Shown here piece by piece: positions 34,052 through 42,800 of a stretch of DNA of 64,000 nt. Below the pieces are notes generated by a model, which had not been told where the DNA came from, did not search any database, and saw only the letters and a program-made list of their open reading frames with translations. The stretch is from Caryophanales bacterium UBA4694. Its GTDB lineage: Bacteria > Bacillota_I > Bacilli_A > RFN20 > CAG-288. A program made the position numbers and the translations under genes. The stretch is from positions 1 to 64,000 of the forward strand of contig DHKM01000022.1 in assembly GCA_002404835.1 (NCBI GenBank), given 5' to 3'. Every line of letters starts with the position of its first letter. Within the stretch, counting starts at the first letter, position 1.

Positions 34052-37000
34052 CTAGATCTTCTTAAACTTCACAAACTGGTTGAAACAGAGTACGGCCAAA
34101 GAAATGCTGGCAAGAATTCCCGAGACAATGACAAGACTCTTGATGGCGACCTTCCACGGAACCGCAACCGGAACCATCTTGGTCGAAACGGAATATCCGT
34201 CCATGGCCGCAGAATAGTTCGCAACCACATAAAGGAGGCGATGCATCGATTCACGCTGCTTCTGGTTGAACGTATTGGATGTTCTCATCTCGGAAGTCAT
34301 ATCGCTATAGCTGCCCTTATCCAAAAAGCAGTCTGTACCATTCATGAAACCATCATCATAGACCATGAACAGCTTTCCGTTGCTTCCGGCCATATCCGTC
34401 AGCGTATAGCCATCGAAAGCCCACTCTCCGCGGAGAATCTCTTCCATCAGATCAGAAGAGGCACTCGTCCACAAAAATCCGGCACGATTGAAGGAAGTCA
34501 TCAGGGAATGCGCATTGCCTTTGTCCGGTCTCAGCGCATATTCCCAGGGAGAAAGATAGATTTCCCTTGCCGTCTGTTCATTCATCCAGATACCGATACC
34601 GTTTCTGTTGGATTCCTCATCATTGAAGATGAAATGTTTCGGACAGGCAACCACATACTGCTTCTGCATCTCCTTGATCTCCTCGACTGCGGCAATGGAA
34701 GTAAGATAGGGATCCTCGGAGAAGTATTCGGCCGCTCTGCCGCCGAAGCAAGAGCGATGGATATTCAGGCCCGGCGCATAAAGACCATGCAGATTCTTCT
34801 GGGCTTCATCATGCCCGGATCTGGCATCACTTGCAATGGCCTCTCCTACCTTTGCATAAAGTTCCTTGTTGAAGGTAGAGGCAATGATACCCTCACAGCT
34901 CATGGAAGAATAGCCTTCGGCCGTATTGGATACACCATAAGGTCCATCATCCTCATCCGTAAGCGGCTTTGCTATCGAGGCAATTTCCGGCGTATATCCA
35001 TAACACTGGACAAGCGTATCGAAGATTTCCTCCTGGGTCAGGTTGTCAAGAATCATGTCCCACTGAGGATCATCGTATTTCAGGCCTACCATCATGGCAA
35101 GAGTCAGCTTCTGGGAGGAATTGCCGAAGTTAGGCATTGTGGCATCCTTTTCTTCCACAATCGGCTTATGGGAAGTGATGTCATATTTGCTCGTCTGATT
35201 CTCCGTGATGGAAAGTTCCGTCTTCACACTCGGGAAAGTTCCCATCCAGTCGTTTCTGGAGACATACGTGACATCCCCGTCATCGCTAGCCTTGTTCGTA
35301 ACGCCTTTGAATCGATTCGGATCCATGAAATCCAGTTTGTTCGTGATTTCGACGGAATTGTCATCGCTGGCATCCTTGGTAGGATCATTTCTCTTCTTGG
35401 CAGAAGATTTGGAAAAGATCTCATTATCCACCTTCGCCTGAGAGAGAATCTTCTCCGAAAGAAGCGGATCTCCGTTTGCATCCATACCGCGTGACCTATT
35501 GAATCCCTTCTTGGAAAGGATGTTGTTGATGGCATCATGGGAATCGCGGGCTACACTAAGATAATAATCCCCTTCGTCCAGAATATAGGTCTTATCGTAT
35601 TCCGAATCATAGGACCGGAGGGACTCGAAATCCACGGACATGTGAACCGTTTCGCTCTCGTTAGGATTCAAAAGCTTCGTCTTTTCGAAACCGACAAGTT
35701 CGACACTGGGCTTTTCGATACCGAGGATGACATCATGATCGTTATAGGGCTTCTGGAGATAGACCTGTACGGCTTCCTTTCCGGAAACAGAGCCCGTATT
35801 CGTCACCTTCACGCTTACCTCGTAGGAAAGAACCTTGTCCCCCTGTTTGTTCGGAACGATAGTCATATCCGAATAAGAGAAGGAGGAATAGGACAGACCA
35901 TATCCGAAAGGATAGGCGACCACATCGGAATAGGTATAATTTCCGACTTTCTCACGGTTCATCACGCTGTCTTCATATCTGGTTTCGAAATATCGGTATC
36001 CGACATACACGCCTTCCACATAAACGCCATAGTATTGTTGCGTGGAATTCAGGTTCAGTTCCGCCGTGTTGCTGTACGAAGAGGAGAATCCATCATTCAC
36101 CTTCCAGTACATATTCGCAGGAGCAGCGAAATTATCCTTCAGGAACGTATCGGATAATCTGCCGGAAGGATTCACCTTTCCGACAAGGGCCTTGGCTACA
36201 CCTCTCATACCGGTCGCTCCCGGAAGACCGATCCACATGCAGGCATCGATTCCGTACTTCTCGTTGTCGATGAAATCGCACTGCAATGTCACTGCGGAAT
36301 TGATCAGGACGACAATCTTCTTGACCTTGCCCTGACTCTTCAAAGTGGCAAGATTCTCAAGAATCTGAAGTTCGTTCTGCGTCAAGGAAAGATACGAACC
36401 ATCCGTGCCATCGCTGCCTTTGAAGGATACGTCCGCACCTTCTCCGGATTCACGGGTGATCACGGCAAGAACAGTGGAATCGCTGTATTCATCCTGGACA
36501 GAACGATAGTTTTCCCAGGAAGGTTCGTTCATATAGAACGTACCAGCCCTTTGCCCACGAGCCGTCTTTCCGGCTCCTGTTTCCACAAAATCGAAAGTCG
36601 CATCATTGACATTCAGGGAAGTCTCGGACTTCAGCGCTTTTCTAAGATCATAGAAAGCACCCTGTTTCTCCCCATCCCTTCTTACACCAGGACCATGGGT
36701 AGCATAAAGCTGCTTGCCGGTTCCGCTTAAAGCAGCCGTAACCTTCGTTCCATCGGCAAGAGGCAAAGCATGGTTCTCGTTCTTGAGAAGAACAAGACCT
36801 TCTGCCTCGACATCCTCGTTCACCTGACGATAGTAGTCTTCGATATTGCTGGCATCCTTCAGTTTTTTTCTGTCGATGGTCTTCTCATCCTCACCGGTTG
36901 CCTTGATTTCTTTATAGTCGCTTGTGCCGAAGAAGCTGTGAAGCTCGTTGTTGAAAGGCTTAGTAGCAGCATTGGCAACGATGGAGACCATGAAAAGGCC

Positions 37001-37072
37001 GGAAAAGGTTACCATAAGCGGTTCCCAGAACCTTCCCTGGATGATACGAAGAATCCGTTCTTTCTTATTCAT
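34052..37072 (-). CDS. Second membrane-anchored GH3 with inverted domain order
   Basis: A 1006-aa family 3 glycosidase. The N-terminal membrane helix (LMVTFSGLFMVSIVANAA) is followed by the GH3 C-domain (EAEGLVLLKNENHALPL near 95), a fibronectin-like domain (SGKEAVQVYLQKPYND), then the TIM barrel with the nucleophile in FDGYTLTDMAGS near 891. A second helix (LVIVSGILASISLAVLCF) lies at the C-terminus. The layout matches the 1075-aa enzyme, but the sequences have diverged. It starts 8 nt inside the end of the 186-aa membrane protein, so the two are coupled. Confidence 0.87.
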   Translation of the reverse strand: MNKKERILRIIQGRFWEPLMVTFSGLFMVSIVANAATKPFNNELHSFFGTSDYKEIKATGEDEKTIDRKKLKDASNIEDYYRQVNEDVEAEGLVLLKNENHALPLADGTKVTAALSGTGKQLYATHGPGVRRDGEKQGAFYDLRKALKSETSLNVNDATFDFVETGAGKTARGQRAGTFYMNEPSWENYRSVQDEYSDSTVLAVITRESGEGADVSFKGSDGTDGSYLSLTQNELQILENLATLKSQGKVKKIVVLINSAVTLQCDFIDNEKYGIDACMWIGLPGATGMRGVAKALVGKVNPSGRLSDTFLKDNFAAPANMYWKVNDGFSSSYSNTAELNLNSTQQYYGVYVEGVYVGYRYFETRYEDSVMNREKVGNYTYSDVVAYPFGYGLSYSSFSYSDMTIVPNKQGDKVLSYEVSVKVTNTGSVSGKEAVQVYLQKPYNDHDVILGIEKPSVELVGFEKTKLLNPNESETVHMSVDFESLRSYDSEYDKTYILDEGDYYLSVARDSHDAINNILSKKGFNRSRGMDANGDPLLSEKILSQAKVDNEIFSKSSAKKRNDPTKDASDDNSVEITNKLDFMDPNRFKGVTNKASDDGDVTYVSRNDWMGTFPSVKTELSITENQTSKYDITSHKPIVEEKDATMPNFGNSSQKLTLAMMVGLKYDDPQWDMILDNLTQEEIFDTLVQCYGYTPEIASIAKPLTDEDDGPYGVSNTAEGYSSMSCEGIIASTFNKELYAKVGEAIASDARSGHDEAQKNLHGLYAPGLNIHRSCFGGRAAEYFSEDPYLTSIAAVEEIKEMQKQYVVACPKHFIFNDEESNRNGIGIWMNEQTAREIYLSPWEYALRPDKGNAHSLMTSFNRAGFLWTSASSDLMEEILRGEWAFDGYTLTDMAGSNGKLFMVYDDGFMNGTDCFLDKGSYSDMTSEMRTSNTFNQKQRESMHRLLYVVANYSAAMDGYSVSTKMVPVAVPWKVAIKSLVIVSGILASISLAVLCFNQFVKFKKI

Positions 37073-37625
37073 GGCTGCTTACCTCCTTCTTATCCAAAAC
37101 AATGTCAGGCTTGACCTTAGCGTTTGTCTTCCTTCGAATCAGGATTCCTGCAGTAAGAGAAAGGACAAATGAGACAAGAAGCATAATCAAGGAGACAAAA
37201 TAACTCACCGAAAGCAAAGGATCCACAGGATCGCCGACCGTTCCGGAAACAATCGGATAAAGAATCGTCCCTAAAAGAGAATACTCGTCAAGAATCTGGA
37301 ACAAAAAGGCACCCAACAAACAGACAAATGCTGCATAGTCGAAAATTCTAGTCCAGGAAAACAGGACAGCCGTCTTTTTGTCCTTTACGAAGAACAGCGA
37401 AAGAATCTGGCCTGTGGTTGCCAAAAAAGAGACAACCACAGCACCAATCGAAAGACCTACGACATTGCCGGAAACGCTATTGCCATTGAATTCGGACGGA
37501 CAGTTTGCCGCATAAAGGATCATAGCGACAACAGACAGAATCAAAGTCGACAAGGAAAGGATTCCGGACACGAGAAGAACAGAAGCACCATTTTCCTTCA
37601 ATCTAGTTTTCATACCCATATCCAT
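37065..37625 (-). CDS. Four-helix membrane protein coupled to GH3
   Basis: A 186-aa protein with four hydrophobic segments and a lysine/glutamate tail. Its stop overlaps the GH3 gene by 8 nt and its ATG overlaps the stop of the upstream lipoprotein (TAATG). A start four codons in (MKTRLKEN) is also possible. It is a distant relative of the 158-aa protein at 30006 that accompanies the other anchored GH3. Function unknown. Confidence 0.7.
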   Translation of the reverse strand: MDMGMKTRLKENGASVLLVSGILSLSTLILSVVAMILYAANCPSEFNGNSVSGNVVGLSIGAVVVSFLATTGQILSLFFVKDKKTAVLFSWTRIFDYAAFVCLLGAFLFQILDEYSLLGTILYPIVSGTVGDPVDPLLSVSYFVSLIMLLVSFVLSLTAGILIRRKTNAKVKPDIVLDKKEVSSHE

Positions 37626-39751
37626 TAACCTCTGTTGACATTTGGTCTCTCATAATATTTGTAGTCATAGCTCGACAAAGTAGCGGAAGTGTAGATATAC
37701 ATACAATCAATCGTCGGCGCTTCAGCATGATAGGTACCGCCATGGTTGTTGTTGTTATCGACATACAGAGAAACATAGTTGGAACCAGCGCGAAGACTCA
37801 AGTCGGAAGCAATGAAGCAATTTTCGAATGGAGTCTTGTTCTGCGCAAGATCCTCACGTTCATCGATGTTAGCCATCGGCATATAAAGTCCATCATAATG
37901 GACATAGGTGGTCGGCTTTCCATCATCGTCCCAATCTCCGTTTATGACAATCTTGAATTCTTCATCGGACAAATAGTTGTATTTCACACCATCTTTTGTC
38001 TTCGTGGTATTGAATTCATAGGATTCACTGGAAACCCTGAGATACAAAACAGCATCCGTCACATCCTTGTCGGAATCGATGACAAAGTCAAGGCTGGCAC
38101 CATTGTAATAGAGTTCACGGACGAAATAACCATTGCTGACATTGTTCTTTCCATCCCGGACAAAGGTATAATCCATGATCATCTGCTCTTCAAAAGAGTT
38201 AGTCGAAGTACCTTGTCCTTCCTTACCTTCGAAATCGATGGATTCGGCTTCGAACGTATAACGATCCAGGAACTTTGCATAGCATACAGCATCCTGGGTC
38301 AGGTTGGCTTTCATATTGAACTTAGTCGTAAAGTTCTTGTCCGTATACCAGCCACCGAAGAGAGCATTCTCTTTGGTCGGATCATCCGGAGCATTCGTCG
38401 ATGCCGATTTATTGAATTCCACGGATTTTTCGACATAGAGCTTATCTCCGACATAATACTTGACACTGACATTCTCCGGCGTAGAGGAATCCTCAATCCA
38501 CTTTGCGTACAAAGTAAGATCCGAGGTGACCTTCATATCGAATGTGAACTGTGTGGACAAAGCCTCATCCATGAACCAACCGCTGAAAAGATACTTGTCG
38601 CGGACAGGTGCAGCAGGCTCCGTTGCCAGTTTCCCGTATTTTACATACTGAGTCTCCGGTGTCGAAACAGCATCCGCATAAGCTAAATTGAACGAGACAG
38701 AATAAGTGGACAAAGCCCAACCCGCATAATAAGTCTGACTGACAGAGACAGACGACAAATCCGCCTGTGTCTTTCCCAAAGTGGAATCCTCATCCGAATC
38801 CGGATTCAGTTTTTCCGTATACCATCCCTTGAAATCATGTCCGACATAATCCAGATGTGAAGCCAGATTTGCAGCAAAAGCCGTTGCATCCCCACCTTTT
38901 TCGATATAGGTGGATGTCGAAACACCATCCGCTGCTTTGGCGCCGTTCAAATCGAAATTGATCAGAGAATCACTTTCTTCCCAATGGGCATAGAGCACCA
39001 TGGAATCCGTAACCGGACTCGAGAAATCGAATTTTTCTCCACCGACAGCCTTCGTATACCATCCCAAGAAAGCGTAATGCTCTCTCGAAGGAGTTTCGAT
39101 TTCCGACATCGGTGAATCCAGTTCGACCGTGACGACCTTGGAATCAGGACCACCGACATAATTGTAGTTGAAAGTCACCGTTGCCTTGGACATAGCCCAC
39201 TTGGCATAAAGATCGAATGATTGGATCACGGGACTATCAAAAGTATAGGGCGTGGAATACAGTCTATCCGTATACCACTGCAAAAACGATTTCGTACCAT
39301 CCGGATAGACAGGATCCGCCGGTTTCTCCAACAAAGAACCGCTTTTCACAACAACCTTAACGGAATCAGATACATTATCCATATAATGGAACGTAACAAC
39401 ATGTTCATTGTCGTTCTTCAGCCATCTGGCATAGACAGTCATATCGGAGGAAATCGGATTTGTCCCGTCGAAAACATCCGAACTTGAATCCGAATAGCCT
39501 AAATACCATCCACCGAAAGTATATCCAGGTCTGGTCGGGTTCGCAGGAAGATTCACCTTCTCTCCCGACTTGACCGTGACTTTCTGACTTTTTCCTTCAT
39601 AGTTGTAATTGAATTTGACGACATATTCTTTTTCTTCACCTTGTACTTTGGAAGAATTCGATGGATTGTCATAACGCGAGCAGGAAGTCAATCCACCTGC
39701 CAAAGAAAACGATGATACAAGTGCCAAAAGTAGAGGTACTCTCTTTTTCAT
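37625..39751 (-). CDS. Lipoprotein with six InlB-type repeats and a C-terminal CBM-like domain
   Basis: A 708-aa surface lipoprotein with lipobox GLTSC. Residues about 45-490 hold six Listeria-Bacteroides (InlB B-type) repeats, each with a GWY/QWY core and a YA(R/K/H/G)W end (for example YTFGGWYLGY then TVYARW). Residues about 495-700 look like a carbohydrate-binding module of the CBM6/35 type (YTFEAESIDFEG, NGYFVRELYYNGASLDF, LRAGSNYVSLYVDN). It is first in an operon with the 186-aa membrane protein and the 1006-aa GH3, so it may hold substrate near the anchored enzyme (inference). Confidence 0.85.
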   Translation of the reverse strand: MKKRVPLLLALVSSFSLAGGLTSCSRYDNPSNSSKVQGEEKEYVVKFNYNYEGKSQKVTVKSGEKVNLPANPTRPGYTFGGWYLGYSDSSSDVFDGTNPISSDMTVYARWLKNDNEHVVTFHYMDNVSDSVKVVVKSGSLLEKPADPVYPDGTKSFLQWYTDRLYSTPYTFDSPVIQSFDLYAKWAMSKATVTFNYNYVGGPDSKVVTVELDSPMSEIETPSREHYAFLGWYTKAVGGEKFDFSSPVTDSMVLYAHWEESDSLINFDLNGAKAADGVSTSTYIEKGGDATAFAANLASHLDYVGHDFKGWYTEKLNPDSDEDSTLGKTQADLSSVSVSQTYYAGWALSTYSVSFNLAYADAVSTPETQYVKYGKLATEPAAPVRDKYLFSGWFMDEALSTQFTFDMKVTSDLTLYAKWIEDSSTPENVSVKYYVGDKLYVEKSVEFNKSASTNAPDDPTKENALFGGWYTDKNFTTKFNMKANLTQDAVCYAKFLDRYTFEAESIDFEGKEGQGTSTNSFEEQMIMDYTFVRDGKNNVSNGYFVRELYYNGASLDFVIDSDKDVTDAVLYLRVSSESYEFNTTKTKDGVKYNYLSDEEFKIVINGDWDDDGKPTTYVHYDGLYMPMANIDEREDLAQNKTPFENCFIASDLSLRAGSNYVSLYVDNNNNHGGTYHAEAPTIDCMYIYTSATLSSYDYKYYERPNVNRG

Positions 39752-39809
39752 TATTTCCCCTTTCCTATTGCAGAAGACAGAACAGATTTTGTCACCTGCA
39801 ACCTTTGTA

Positions 39810-39854
39810 TAAACAAACGAAGTTGCATACGGTTTTATCCAATATGCAACTTCG
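39810..39854 (-). terminator. Terminator of the 1484-aa GH3
   Basis: A perfect 12-bp stem CGAAGTTGCATA/TATGCAACTTCG with a 13-nt loop; the minus strand continues TTTGTTTAT. It separates this gene from the InlB-repeat operon. Confidence 0.75.
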
Positions 39855-39867
39855 AATGCTCTATTTT

Positions 39868-42800
39868 TTACTTCTCTTCTTTCTTCTTCTTCAAAGCAAG
39901 CGCGGCAGTAACAAGAGCAAGAGCTCCGACAGCACTAGTAGCAGCAATCACAGATCCTCCGCATCCAGATGCATTGGTTCCAGCAGCTCCTGTGTCGCCT
40001 TTATCACCTTTGTCGCCCTTGTCACCTTTGTCGCCCTTGTCGCCTTTATCGCCCTTTTCACCTTTGTCTCCGGCAGCTCCAGCCTCACCTTTATCACCGG
40101 TGTCACCTTTGTCGCCTTTGTCTCCGGTATCTCCTTTATCACCCTTATCGCCAGTATCGCCTTTGTCGCCCTTGTCGCCTTTTTCACCATCCTGGCCTTT
40201 GACAACGCCAAGATTTTCAGTTGTACCATCGACATAAGTGACAATCAATTCACCGTTTTCGTTGATTTCGGTCTTGAGGATAGCTCCATGTCCGACCTTG
40301 ATGATGGTATCAGCTTCAGCCTTGATCCAGCCATCGATGATGACCGTGACCTTGATACTGTATTCGCCGGCAACAGTAGGTTTTCCTTTCAGAACACCGG
40401 TTGCAGCATCCAAAGCCATACCTTCAGGAAGATCTCCGGTAACCGAATACTTGACCTTATGGTGGACATTGTTGACTTCGGCAAATCCAAGGTCGATCCT
40501 GGTTTCATTGTTCATGTTGGCAACATAGTAGGTATCCAACGAATAGTTTTCAACATTGACACCATTCAGTGAATGTGCCTGATTGGCATACTCATTGTAC
40601 ATGAGAAGCGCAGAAGAGCGGACGATATACCACTGGTTGTTGGAATAGTACTTCTCCTGACCGGTCTTTTCATCATCCTGACCAATATAGACACCGCCTT
40701 TAGTTCCGGTAAGTTCATTCTCATAATCGGCATCCCAACGTCCGGAATAGGTGTTGTTGGCGGCAGTACCAAGATTGGTCGTATTGTTTCCGCCCGGAGC
40801 ATGGTTGTGACCTGTACGGAGCATCAGATCTTCCGGAGCAACGTTGGCCTGAGGCGAATACATATCCGGATGGAACATGAAGCCCTCGGCACCCCATTCA
40901 GTACGGACAAGCTTATTGGCCATAGCTTCGCTGACCGGAGTCGGAACAGCACCGATTCTGGCAAAGGCAGACATGGCACCTTCGGCACCACCTTCCTGGA
41001 TTGCCATCTGGAACGGTTTGAAGTAGATTTCGCGGATAGCCTGTTCAGAGACCCAGGCCATCAAATCACCGGCATTACGATTGGTTTCCTGATCATTGAG
41101 GGCCATATGCTTGATATGGCTGCCGACACCGCAGGACTGAATACCCTTGACAACATAGATTGCCATATAACCCGCCTGGAAACCATCGGAAGAATAGTAT
41201 TCGTTGTTACGTCCGGAGAACGGAGTACGATGCGTATTGATGGCAGGATTGAGCCACTGGTCTCTCTTCGTACTGGAATCCGTATTCTTGAACAGACCAA
41301 GAGAAGCAGTGACTTCACCTTGCTTGTATCCAAGCTCGACATTCCACGTAGAGGCAATCGTGCAGTTGCAGCACCAAGTGTAAGTACCATTCCAACTGGT
41401 CGGACTATCAGCGATACCACCGACAGGAATGCCAAGGTTCTTGACGGCATTACCGTTGTTTCCACCATTCCAGCAGGCAGTGAAGAAATCATTCCAAGTC
41501 CATTCGTTCATGAACTCATTCCAGGCTTCCTTGTTGGTAAGACCAGCCAGTTTTCCAGTCTGGATGACATATTCATCATCATAGTAGTTGATTCCGTTGA
41601 GATCATTGAAGAGAATCCAACCGTTTCCGGCCTCTTCCTTAAGTTGAGTCTGTGTCTCAGTATCCTTGATCTGACTCCAGCCTTCCATCATATCGGCAGT
41701 GACATCGTATCCATTGTCATAGCCAAGATAACCATTAACATCATCCGTGAAGATCTTGTCGCTGTACTTATAGGAACCGGTATTGACGATATCCGTCTTT
41801 GTGGCAAAGGTAGCAAGATAATCCGTAACGGCGATCTCTACGACATTGGCATCTGCACCAGAGGTAACAAGTCGCATACCAGCATTGACGTTCTGGCAGT
41901 TGGATCTGGTACTGAATGATGTTCCCTTTTTGACATCCACAGTCAGCTTGACACTGTTGGTGCTGATGGAACCATTCCATCTGTTTGTGGACTGATAAAT
42001 GACATAGTCGCCCTTGTTATAGTCTTTCGAAGCTTTGCCATCCACGCCTTCATTCGTCTGGAAAGTCAAAGTATCCAAAGCTTTGATGACTTTATAAACC
42101 TTAGAATCATAAGAAACATATTCATTCAATGTTTCAAAGACGCCATTTACGGTAACAGCTCTTGGAGCAGCGTTATCCTTGTTAGCTTTGTAGACATCCT
42201 TGCTCGCAGGAACGCCAATCAAATCATCCTTCTTATAGGACTTGGTTGTGCTGAAATAAGGATGAACGGTTTCCCAAGTGTTAAGCTGATAACCATTATA
42301 ATAATCAAGAAGATCGGCAAACTTCTCAGTGACGACATATCCGCCCTTGTAGCTTCCCTTAAGGACTTCAACTTCGCTTTCCTTGAATTCGCCGGCAGAA
42401 TGCGGAGCAATGAACTTGTAATAGGCAACAGAAGAATCACCAGTGACACCGGTAGTGACCGTAGTCACCTTGACAATATCGCCGATAGCATAAGCTTTGC
42501 TTGTCTCGAATTCGGAGATGGCACCAACAGATTCCCCGTCAACGACGATGTCCGTGACATTGGCCTTAGGCATGGTGCCTGCCATATCTTCTCTCGAAAG
42601 AAGCTTCTGTTCTTCCGTGAACATCTTATCCTCATCGTTGATGACCCCGTCTCCATTCCAATCGTTGTCATTGGTACGGAGAGACTGGCTTCTTCCAGAA
42701 GAGAAGAGGTTCTCGATAGCATTGTCGGAATAATCGTCCAAACCGAGTTCTCCATCCTCAAGGATATTGAGAATAGCTTTGTTCTCACTTGCAGAACAAT

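Noticed and set aside
39979..40197. Tandem repeats considered as a CRISPR or minisatellite
   Set aside because: They encode in-frame collagen-like Gly-X-Y triplets with no spacers.
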